Part shown: positions 1-7,400 of the stretch, piece after piece
Layout: each line of letters begins with the position of its first letter
Position numbering within the stretch: position 1 is the stretch's first letter
Source: Ramlibacter albus
GTDB lineage: Bacteria > Pseudomonadota > Gammaproteobacteria > Burkholderiales > Burkholderiaceae_C
Assembly: GCF_014297445.1 (NCBI RefSeq)
Contig: NZ_JACORU010000017.1
Location: 1 to 64,000, forward strand
Length of the DNA: 64,000 bases
Direction of reading: 5' to 3'
Made by a program: the position numbers and the translations under genes
Notes under the pieces: generated by a model
The model's input: the letters and a program-made list of their open reading frames with translations, nothing else
Told to the model about the DNA's origin: nothing
The model's database searches: none

Positions 1-1
1 C

Positions 2-46
2 TTCGACCACATCACCACAGCCCGCTACTACCGAATGAAGACTTAA
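2..46 (+). CDS. C-terminal tail of the IS-encoded protein (partial)
   Basis: Fourteen codons ending in TAA (FDHITTARYYRMKT) run in from outside the window and stop just before the terminal repeats of the insertion sequence. Position alone suggests the last gene of the element, which in IS21 elements is the IstB helper ATPase, but too little is present to identify the family by sequence. Confidence 0.4.
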   Translation, partial: FDHITTARYYRMKT

Positions 47-58
47 CCGAAGAGGCCC

Positions 59-117
59 GGGTGGGTCAGATTTACTTCGGCGGCCCGATGGGAAGGTGGG
101 TCAGGATTAAGTCGGCG
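59..117 (+). repeat. Paired direct repeats at the IS end
   Basis: Copies at 59-82 and 95-117 share GGTGGGTCAG followed by an A/T-rich centre and TCGGCG, with 36 bp between equivalent positions. In IS21-type elements such subterminal repeats are transposase binding sites. Confidence 0.6.
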
Positions 118-121
118 TTGA

Positions 122-418
122 CAGCTGGAGAAGCTTGTCACCTCGATCAATGCGGCCAACCTTCGCAGCAAGCTTCCCGATGGTCGCACCCTGACCGCCG
201 CCATCGCTGCCCGCGACAGCCTGATCCAGCGCCACGCGCTCCTGCAGTCCGCCATTGGCGCGACGCAGAAGGAGCCGGACCGATACAGCGTGCGGGAGAT
301 CAAATGGGTTGCTGCCGTGGACGTTGCGAAACTCCAGCGGCAATCCGAGGATCTTGCCCGCCAGATTCGCGAGTTGAACGCCACAATCCAGGAAACGAAC
401 TGGAAGATCGAACTATGA
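122..418 (+). pseudogene. DIP1984 family protein, 5'-truncated by the IS
   Basis: The frame from the IS border to TGA at 416-418 gives about 97 residues that match my recollection of the C-terminal two thirds of the DIP1984 family (septicolysin-like small helical proteins): LVTSINAANLRSKLPDG, then LTAAIAARDSL, RYSVREIKWVAAVDVAKLQ and a terminal IQETNWKIEL. The N-terminal helices and the start codon are missing; upstream the frame is closed by TGA at 119-121 inside the IS. It is therefore a remnant created by the insertion. The family's function is unknown. From 419 to 675 I see no convincing gene. Confidence 0.75.
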
Positions 419-675
419 GTTTTGGAGGTGCCGGGCGAGCGTGGGACCCTGGCACGGGGCCGGGGGGTCGAAAACTTACCGGGCCCGCTCTGGAGCGCGA
501 TGGGCAGCGCATGACTCACATCTCAGCCCATCACATCGCACCGGTGAAATTGCACGCAGCATCATGCACCACCACACGCTGACGGCACCTCCTACCCGAA
601 TGAGCTGTAACCAGCTAGTCAACAGGGCGCACAAGGGTGGCGGCTCCATTCTGTCGCACCGTCCTTGGTCCCCCC

Positions 676-966
676 ATGATTGATGCAGCACTGGCGCAAG
701 CAGTTGTGCAACGACTGTCCGCACTCTGTGGCGAGCGTCTGGAGGATTTCACATCCGAGATTCAGGACGATGCGACATTCTTGTTTCTCACTTGTAGGCT
801 GCCGTACGGAGGGCCTGTCGATCTCCCGAAAGAACCGCGCTCGCAGATCGTGGCGAAGCTCAATGAAATGGTCCCAGCACATCCTGAGCAGAAGCTCGGA
901 AGCTGGCAACTAAACGTGAATCGAGGAGCAGGAATTGCAGATGCTTTGTTCCCGCAAGAGGGCTAA
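676..966 (+). CDS. Small protein of unknown function
   Basis: A 96-residue soluble protein (MIDAALAQAVVQRLSALCGE...). There is no signal peptide or membrane segment and I recognise no domain. A GTG at 637 would add 13 residues; I prefer ATG 676 because the extra residues are low-complexity and the protein starts naturally with a helix. It ends 9 nt before the HNH nuclease gene and probably shares its transcript, so a partner or immunity role for that nuclease is possible but unproven. The residues around 30-40 (DDATFLFLTCRL) suggest an alpha/beta fold. Confidence 0.5.
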   Translation: MIDAALAQAVVQRLSALCGERLEDFTSEIQDDATFLFLTCRLPYGGPVDLPKEPRSQIVAKLNEMVPAHPEQKLGSWQLNVNRGAGIADALFPQEG

Positions 967-975
967 ATTGCACTG

Positions 976-1539
976 ATGGGCCCCGCGGACGTCGTGAGAC
1001 AAACATGTGAGCTCTTGGTTCGCGCAGGACCGGGGGCCGCCGCTGCATTCGTCCGAAACGAGTATCCGTTGTCGAAGCCGCAGACCACGCGAACGACCTG
1101 GGCACCGCTTCGGTGTATGCCTGTCTTTGTTCGTGACCGCTTTACGGACAGGTACAGCGGCACGCCGTTGGTGTTCCCAGGGGCGTTGCGGCTTCTCTCC
1201 CTGCTGATGCCGACGGAGTTTCCGTTTCATCCCAATTGGCGGCAGTCTGAGACGCATCCTGCTTACTGGGAGCTCTCGCCCACCATCGACCATGTGGTGC
1301 CGCTGGCACGCGGCGGAACTGACGATGAATCAAACGTCGTGACAACGTCGATGCTTCGGAACGCGGCAAAGTCCAATTGGACGCTGCAAGAGTTGGGATG
1401 GTCGGTGTTGCCCGTCCCGGCAGAGAGTGGATGGGATGGGCTCCTCCCGTGGTTCATGGAGGCTTATGAGCAATTCGAGGTCGCGCGCGAGCACCTCGGT
1501 ACACGCGAATGGCACAGGGTGGCGAAGAGTGCGGCTTGA
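976..1539 (+). CDS. HNH endonuclease family protein
   Basis: A 187-residue protein whose central segment, about residues 96-130, carries a typical HNH signature: PTIDHVVPLARGGTDDESN followed by MLRNAAKSN. In HNH nucleases the DH pair and the downstream Asn residues coordinate the metal and position the scissile phosphate. The N-terminal 90 residues resemble nothing I recognise, and the usual zinc-binding CxxC pairs are missing. It sits between a small unknown gene and a lipoprotein gene whose GTG start overlaps its stop, in an accessory stretch next to an IS remnant. Substrate is unknown; a mobile-element or defence role is a guess. Confidence 0.7.
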   Translation: MGPADVVRQTCELLVRAGPGAAAAFVRNEYPLSKPQTTRTTWAPLRCMPVFVRDRFTDRYSGTPLVFPGALRLLSLLMPTEFPFHPNWRQSETHPAYWELSPTIDHVVPLARGGTDDESNVVTTSMLRNAAKSNWTLQELGWSVLPVPAESGWDGLLPWFMEAYEQFEVAREHLGTREWHRVAKSAA

Positions 1540-1948
1540 CATTTCAATCCTGCTGATGACAGCCATGCTCGCCGCTTGCGAAGACCCGCAGACGCGCGAC
1601 GTCAAGGCACGCCTGGTGGGCACGTGGTTCGCCGAGTCGCAGGAGCACGGCGGCGTCGCTCGAAGAGCACTCACGCTGGAAGCGGGCGGTCATCTGAAGG
1701 AGAGCGTCCGCATCATTGCTCCCAATGGCGCCTCGGACCTCGAGTCGCGGGAGGGTGAGTGGTTCTTCGACGGGGTGAACCTCAAGCGCAAGTACACATA
1801 CGTCGATGGCCAGCCGCTCACGAACGCGCATTTCATCTACGACACGCACGAGCTGAGGTCCGTGACGGCTTCCGAGCTCGTGGCGGTCAGCAACGTAGGC
1901 CGGGGCGAGTTGCGCTTGAAGAGAGAACAGGGCGGGGTGAGGCCGTGA
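1529..1948 (+). CDS. Predicted lipoprotein, unknown function
   Basis: The 139-residue product begins with a short hydrophobic segment and a lipobox (LAAC, Cys at about residue 17), so it should be lipidated and membrane-anchored after export. I use GTG 1529, which overlaps the HNH gene stop; ATG 1556 is an alternative but would leave only a very short signal. The mature part is beta-rich (GTWFAE, GEWFFDGVNLKRKYTYVDG), like small lipocalin- or META-type barrels, without a firm family match. Its stop overlaps the GTG of the next gene, indicating translational coupling. Confidence 0.6.
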   Translation: MRLDISILLMTAMLAACEDPQTRDVKARLVGTWFAESQEHGGVARRALTLEAGGHLKESVRIIAPNGASDLESREGEWFFDGVNLKRKYTYVDGQPLTNAHFIYDTHELRSVTASELVAVSNVGRGELRLKREQGGVRP

Positions 1949-2370
1949 GCGAGCGCTCCAAGCGTGCTCTCGGATTGGTATCCCTTGTCGTGCGCGACTA
2001 TGACGAAGCTTTGGCCTTCTTCGTGGATGTCCTTGGGTTCGAGTTGGTCGAAGACACTGAACTACCGGCGCAGGGCAAGCGGTGGGTCGTCGTTAGCCCC
2101 GGAGAGTCTGGCGCGCGGCTTCTCCTGGCGAAAGCATCGTCGGAGGAGCAGGCGTCGCGGGTGGGCGCGCAGACCGGAGGGCGGGTCTTCCTCTTTCTCT
2201 ACACCGACGACTGCTTGCGTGACTACTTGCGATTCAAGGCATTGGGTGTGAAGTTCGTGCGGGAGCCGGAATCCCAGCCGCATGGGGTCGTAGCTGTCTT
2301 CGAAGACCTTTATGGGAACCTGTGGGATCTCATTCAACCGAACGCGGCGAATCGGAGTTGGGAGTGGTGA
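1945..2370 (+). CDS. VOC (glyoxalase/bleomycin-resistance fold) family protein
   Basis: A 141-residue single-module VOC protein: an N-terminal LGLVSLVVRDYDEALAFF strand-helix unit followed by FVDVLGFELVED, and a C-terminal half with FEDLYGNLWDLIQ. These are the paired beta-alpha-beta-beta-beta units of the vicinal oxygen chelate superfamily, and the Glu/Asp in the last strand is the usual metal ligand position. The expected N-terminal His ligand is replaced by Ser/Val near residue 13, so a canonical metal site is uncertain. It starts on a GTGA overlap with the lipoprotein gene. Substrate cannot be predicted. Confidence 0.75.
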   Translation: MSERSKRALGLVSLVVRDYDEALAFFVDVLGFELVEDTELPAQGKRWVVVSPGESGARLLLAKASSEEQASRVGAQTGGRVFLFLYTDDCLRDYLRFKALGVKFVREPESQPHGVVAVFEDLYGNLWDLIQPNAANRSWEW

Positions 2371-2405
2371 GCTTTCGCTGTGACCATCGGTTCGGGCTGC
2401 CGTTC

Positions 2406-3268
2406 TCACGGTGAGCACGTGGTCCGTGTCGGGCACCGCGGCACCTTCGCGTGGAACGTCTGGCCGTTAATGGGGCTATAGGCCTGCAGGAGGAGCACCT
2501 GATTTGTCGGATCGCCGATGAAGGACACCGTGTCTCGGTAGGTCGCTGCGACGCCAATGTACGAACTCGCGGTGGGGCACCCGCTCAGCGTGAAGTTCAC
2601 GTTGAACACGTTCTTGCCGCTCGCGCGCGGGGTCAGGTTTCCTGCGATCACGCAGTTCGTGTATGGCGCTACTCCGGAGAGAACGCCACCCGTGACTGTC
2701 ATGGTCTGCGGCGCCAGCTTGGGCAGCATGAAAGTCCATGCGCCTTCGACCTGCGACACGCTCGCGGGCTGGTCGTAGTTGTAGTCCTTCTCCGCACCTG
2801 CCCGGACGACGGCCACCGTCCGCACGGACTCGCCGGGGAACTCCAGCTTCAGGGTCGGGCTGTTCGGAGGGAAAAGTGTCGAGAGCGGGTTCGACGTGCC
2901 GGTAACGAGTTCGGCTGGGCGGAACTGCCGCGACTCCCGGAATTCGGTCAGCGCAGACGGTGACTGGAACACCTGCGACACCTGGTTCTCGACGATCCGG
3001 TCGCCCGCGTAGGTGAACGTTCCTTGGGCGAACCAGAGGAGCGGGGAAGCCCCAGCCCCGTTGGCAGCCCATACCTCGCCGTTTTCGAGCACCAGGGCGC
3101 TGGCGGTGCTGAAGCGAAGGTCGATCGTGAAACTGAGGAAATCGGGAATGAGGTAAAGCCCTGCTGTAGCTGCGGTGTCGCTGCGGGCGGGGTCGCAGGC
3201 GCATCGTCGCCGCCGCCGCAGGCGCCCAGGACCAGTAATAGTGCCCCAGCCGGAACAAGTTGTCTCAT
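2406..3268 (-). pseudogene. Lipoprotein gene disrupted by a frameshift
   Basis: The N-terminus (MRQLVPAGALLLVLGACGGG) is a clear lipoprotein signal with Cys in the LGAC box, followed by a Pro/Ala/Thr linker. About 40 codons in, near 3160, the reading frame changes by one base: continuing in the neighbouring frame gives LYLIPDFLSFTIDLRFSTAS and then a 228-codon stretch (MLENGEVWAANGAGAS...) to the stop at 2406. The two halves read as one protein of roughly 285 residues with one base missing at a GGGCTTT site. This is either a decayed gene or a sequencing error. The mature part is beta-rich with four Cys; no family recognised. Confidence 0.65.
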
Positions 3269-3417
3269 GTAGCGCTCCAGCACAGGACGCGCCCGTGCGT
3301 GGCTAATCTACGCTGCAAATGCCCGACCGTAGGTGAGTTTCGCCATCGCGACGTGACCGCTAGCGGCGCTCCATCGGCCCCGGTCACACGCCGTCAAAGC
3401 CACCGAAACAGCTGTGA

Positions 3418-3445
3418 TTGACGCGCCAGTTTCCGTAGTTACAAT
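3418..3445 (+). promoter_or_regulatory. Sigma-70 promoter of brnT-brnA
   Basis: TTGACG at 3418-3423 and TACAAT at 3440-3445 are separated by 16 bp, a near-consensus pair. The -10 box ends only 5 bp before the brnT ATG, so transcription would begin at or within a few bases of the start codon. In characterised BrnTA systems BrnA represses this promoter. Confidence 0.65.
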
Positions 3446-3450
3446 AACCC

Positions 3451-3726
3451 ATGCGGGTGACCTACGATCCGGAGAAGCGCGAGTGCACGTTGCAAGAGCG
3501 CGGGCTCGACTTCGAGGATGCGAAGTTCGTCTTCTCGGGCGCGACTCTGGAGGTCGAGGACACGCGCAAAGATTACGGTGAAGCGCGCATCATCTGCTTC
3601 GGCTATCTTGCTGGTCGTATGGTTGTGGTCGGCTACACGCCGCGTGGCGCGGTTCGCCACGTTTTCAGCATGAGGAAAGCCAATGCCCGCGAGCAAGCAC
3701 TCGTCGCGCCGCACCTTGAAATCTAA
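3451..3726 (+). CDS. brnT: BrnT family type II toxin
   Basis: A 91-residue protein with the BrnT layout: YDPEKRECTLQERGLDFEDAKFVF at the N-terminus, then DTRKDYGEARIICFGYLAGRMVVVGYTPR and a C-terminal VRHVFSMRKANAREQ. BrnT is a RelE-fold ribonuclease that inhibits translation and is neutralised by BrnA. The ATG lies 5 bp after a -10 box with no room for a ribosome-binding site; GTG 3457 is an in-frame alternative, but family proteins keep the residues before the YDP motif. Its 3' end overlaps brnA by 44 nt, the usual toxin-first order. Confidence 0.88.
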   Translation: MRVTYDPEKRECTLQERGLDFEDAKFVFSGATLEVEDTRKDYGEARIICFGYLAGRMVVVGYTPRGAVRHVFSMRKANAREQALVAPHLEI

Positions 3727-3958
3727 CCTCGATCGCGTTGACAGCCACCGCATCAAGAAGTCGGAGTACGAGGAACTGCCTGAGCTCACCAAGGAGATGG
3801 TGGCGCGCGCAACCATCAATAAAGGCGGACGTCCTCCGTCCGAGAATCCGCGAAAACAGCTGACGCTGCGGCTTCCCGCTGACGTCATCGAGCGCTGGAA
3901 GGCCACTGGACCAGGGTGGCAAACGCGAATGGCCGAACGCCTGAGCCGGGTGCGCTGA
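3683..3958 (+). CDS. brnA: BrnA family antitoxin
   Basis: A 91-residue antitoxin: a basic, flexible N-terminus, a middle region that should wrap the toxin (SEYEELPELTKEMV), and a C-terminal ribbon-helix-helix DNA-binding unit (KQLTLRLPADVIERWKATG). BrnA dimerises through this domain, masks BrnT and represses their shared promoter. It overlaps brnT by 44 nt, which couples its translation to that of the toxin. No other gene appears in the 79 bp to the next gene on the opposite strand. Confidence 0.88.
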   Translation: MPASKHSSRRTLKSNLDRVDSHRIKKSEYEELPELTKEMVARATINKGGRPPSENPRKQLTLRLPADVIERWKATGPGWQTRMAERLSRVR

Positions 3959-4037
3959 GACTTGACGCTCCAGTTGCGATGGTTCTTTGCATTGCGCTGA
4001 GGAACAGAAGGCACGCGGCCGGCATACCGCCTTGCTG

Positions 4038-4430
4038 TTAGAACAGCTTGATTTCAAGGACCAGGTCTGTGATTGAGTGGACGATGTTTTGCTCGGTCAG
4101 CCTTGCCGACAGGAGATCGATGTCTTGCTCCTTGTAGCCAGATTGGAAGTCACCGTCCACCACACGCTCCCAATAGAATTTTCTTGGGACGACCAAGTGC
4201 GCCAAGTCTGCGTATTCAATGGCCTGGCGCCAAGTGCCGCCGTCAATCGTCCCGCTTTCGAGCAACTCGGCCTCACCTGGAAAGCCACAATTGAAGTATC
4301 GGACGCCGTGCTCCAAGCTGCTGAATGTGGTGAATGCGCACCATGAGGGACTGAGGAACGGGTCCCAGTCGCCGCGACCAAGAGTCCTGCTGCAGGTTCG
4401 AAGGCAGGTTCTCCACTCTTTGTCATCCAT
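4038..4430 (-). CDS. Candidate immunity protein for the Rhs toxin tip
   Basis: A 130-residue soluble protein (MDDKEWRTCLRTCSRTLGRG...) with no recognised domain. It begins 17 nt after the stop of the Rhs gene on the same strand, exactly where cognate immunity genes of Rhs/YD-repeat polymorphic toxins lie. The lack of a signal peptide fits a cytoplasmic neutraliser. It contains aromatic and acidic patches (FYWERVVDGDF, YKEQDIDLL), as many immunity proteins do. The assignment is by position only; an unrelated small gene remains possible. Confidence 0.55.
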   Translation of the reverse strand: MDDKEWRTCLRTCSRTLGRGDWDPFLSPSWCAFTTFSSLEHGVRYFNCGFPGEAELLESGTIDGGTWRQAIEYADLAHLVVPRKFYWERVVDGDFQSGYKEQDIDLLSARLTEQNIVHSITDLVLEIKLF

Positions 4431-4447
4431 CGCTCACCTTCCGACGA

Positions 4448-7400
4448 CTATGGTTTCTTCGGATCATAGGCAATCACAATTCCCGGGTCAGCCAAGTTCT
4501 TCTTCGCGTGAAAGTGCGGGCAGGGATGGTCTTTGTCGGCAGGATGCTCGACGATTTCGCCACCCTCCGGACTTCTGTGTCCGTACGGGTCGTTGCCCGC
4601 TCGTTGTCGAAGCTCCTTGTACTTGAGCTGGTCGTCCTTGGTCTTCGGCTTGTTGAACTGATCCCATCCAACCGGCGTCCACTCGGGTCCCACTCCTGCG
4701 TACTGCGCAGCGCGGAGAAACGCGTCCGTCCTCGAAGGCTGGTCTCGGCATGGATTCTCGTCCGAAACGTCTTTGCAGGCCTGATAGATTTCATAGCCCA
4801 GACTCCCTACGAGTACGAGTGTCGCCGCAGCATCTGCTACAGGGTTCGCCGGGCCGCCGCCGAGGAGAAGTGTCGCGCCAGCGCGAGTCCCAGCCCTCGT
4901 TATGAAGCCTGTTGGGTCGAACAGGCCCATCGGATCGGTACGGTCCAGTGGGCTTGCGTTGACATAGATGAACTCATTGGCACCACCTGCCTTGCCGATC
5001 GGATCTGGCTGGGTATAACGGTCTCCCGCACCCAAAAGCGTCCGTCGGTAGTTGTCGACCAGCCCGGACTCCTTGTCTCGGTATCGCCCGAGCCCCGAGA
5101 TATTCAGTTCGATGCCGGGCTTGGTCCACGAGATTCGCGGAATTCCCACTTGATTGGCGGTCGTACTGAGAACATCACTCGGTTCGTTGTTAAGGAAAGC
5201 CGAATAGGGCGTCTGCCAGACGGGCTGCTTCGCTGCGTCCGTGATCAATCGTGGTGTACCGATGTGATCCGTGTGGATCGCATACAGCTTCCCGTTTCGG
5301 TACATGCCCACGAGAGTCGCCAGACCGTCACGGGTCGGCAACCAGATGAACTCCCCGGTCCCCTTGCTGCCGCTGGTGCCGTTGTCGTATTCACCAAGCA
5401 GCGCCCACGACGGAATCTCCCCGTCGCCATACACGAATGCCTGGCCAAGACTCGCCTTCCCCTTGCCTTGCGCAAAGAGCCACCCGAAGTTCTTCCGCAG
5501 CCAGTTCGTGAAGCTGTTCCCGAGCTCCACTTCGTTCGGCAACGTCTGCTCCACCTCCGGCTCACTCTTGAACACCCTCTGGCCGAGCGCGGAGTGCAGG
5601 TACCGCACGCTCGCGGCTTCGCCGTCCTTCATCACCTTGACCTTGGCGAGGCGGCCCATGTCGTCGTACACGAACGTGCGCAAGCCGTCGGACGTCATCG
5701 CCCCGTTCTCGTCGACGCTGTAGTTGACGGTGCTGCTGGTCGTGGAAACGGGTTGCCCGTTCTGCGTGCGCGTGATGGTCTGCGTGAACCCGAGCAGGCG
5801 ATTGCTGCCGGGGTCCATCTTCAGCGTCTGGTTCGCCGCCTCGGCCAGGTTCGGCTGGTCGAAAGTGCCTTGAAGGTCAACGTCGCTGCCCTGCGTCTCG
5901 ATGGCCGTGAGCCGGTTCGAGTTCGCGTCCAGCGTGTACACGCTCTTCGCACCGTCCCTCGCGAACGAGACCAGCCTGTCGCGGTTGTCGTAGGCAGCCG
6001 TCCAGGTGATCGGCGCCTTGTACAGCTCCGTCGTGGTCGTGGTGCCGCTCACGATCGTGCGCGAGGCCCAGAGGTCCTGCGCGATGCCGGTCATCCTTCC
6101 GGCCACGTCGTAGGAATACCGCGCGAACTCGTTGGACACCATGCGCCCGTCCGCGTCGAAGCTGCGGCTGGCCGCGTCCCCGTTGCTCCATGTCCACGAC
6201 TTCGGCGCCCCGAGCGGCGTGTGGACGAGGTTGTTCACGAAAGCGAGGGCGGCCTTGTTCTTGCCCGGCTCCAGCACGTCGATGCCGCTGATCTGGCCGA
6301 GGCTGCGGCGGTAGGTCACCACCAGCCCGCTGCCGTAGCGGATGCTGGTGAGCTCGCCGTGGGTGTAGGTATAGGTGACCGTGAAGCGGCTCGGGCTCGA
6401 CGGGTTGTCGTTGATGACGACCGTCTTGGTGAGCACGTTGCCCTCCAGGTCGCGCGTGTACGTGGTGCTGCCGGAGCTGTCCTCGATCCTCGAGAGGAAA
6501 CCGGCTGCGTCGTACGCCAGGGTGGTCGTGTTGCCGGCGTGGTAGCGGATCGAGGTGGGCCGCCCGAGCGCGTCTCGCGTGATCGCCGTGACCTGGCCCT
6601 TCGCGTCCTTCGTCTCGACGACGTCGCCGTTCGCGTCGCGCTTGTACGTCATCGTGCCGATGTCCGGCGAGCTCTCGCTCATCGTCTCGCCGAAGGCATT
6701 CACCGTGTACGTCGTCTTCACGTTCTTCGGATCGACGACCTGCGTGAGCTGGTCCAGCGGCGTCCACGCTTGCGCAACGGAGGCGTTGTCGGGGAAGGTG
6801 GTCGCGGTCGTGCGGCGCAGGGCGTCGAGCGTCGTGCGGGTGGTCTGGTTCAGCGGGTCGGTCTGCGCGACGAGCTCACCGTTGGCGTCGTAGCCCAACT
6901 GGGTCGTCTGCCCAGCGGCACCTTGCACGCCGGCCAGCTGGCCGAGTGCGTTGATGACGCGGCGGGTCGCCAGCGCGATGTTGCCGGCCGCGTCCTTCAC
7001 TTCCTCGCGGACACGGTTGCCGGCAGCGTCCAGCGTGTACGCGACGGCCGAACCGCGGTTGTCCGTGACGCCAACGAGTCGCTGCGCGGCATCGTACGAA
7101 TACGAAACGACATAGCCGGTGGGCAGGGTCGCGCCTGCAAGCAAGCCGGACGGTGTGTACGAGTACGTGGTGCTCTCGCTGCCGCGCGTTTGCGCAACGA
7201 CCCGCCCGCGTGCGTCGCGGGAGTACGTGGTGACGAGGCCGTAGGAGTCGACCTGCCGGATCACGCGGCCCGCGCCGTCGAACACGAACGTGGTTTCCTG
7301 GCCGAGCGGGTTCTTCACGCTGGTGCGGTTGCCCGCGGCATCATGGCCGTAGCGCCACACGCCACCCTTCGGGTCCGTCATGGCAACGGGCAGGTTGTTC

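Larger units (their letters stand above)
1..123 (+). mobile_element. Right end of an IS21-family insertion sequence (partial)
   Basis: The window opens inside a mobile element. A reading frame closes at 46, then two near-identical direct repeats (59-82 and 95-117, core GTGGGTCAG...TCGGCG) precede a terminal CA at 122-123. Multiple subterminal repeats and 5'-TG...CA-3' ends are hallmarks of IS21-family elements, where they bind the transposase. Immediately after the CA, coding sequence of a truncated DIP1984-family gene begins, so this is the junction between IS and host DNA. The left end and the istA/istB genes lie outside the window, so the family call rests on the end structure alone. Confidence 0.6.

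Noticed and set aside
12-46. IstB assigned from the 14-residue tail
   Set aside because: Too short to assign by sequence; kept only as an unassigned tail supported by position.
441-683. 80-codon gene after the truncated DIP1984 frame
   Set aside because: Low-complexity translation, no ribosome-binding site and no family resemblance.
3154-3166. Programmed -1/+1 frameshift site in the broken lipoprotein
   Set aside because: GGGCTTT is not a good slippery heptamer, no downstream pseudoknot was apparent, and lipoproteins are not known to use one. A mutation or sequencing error is simpler.
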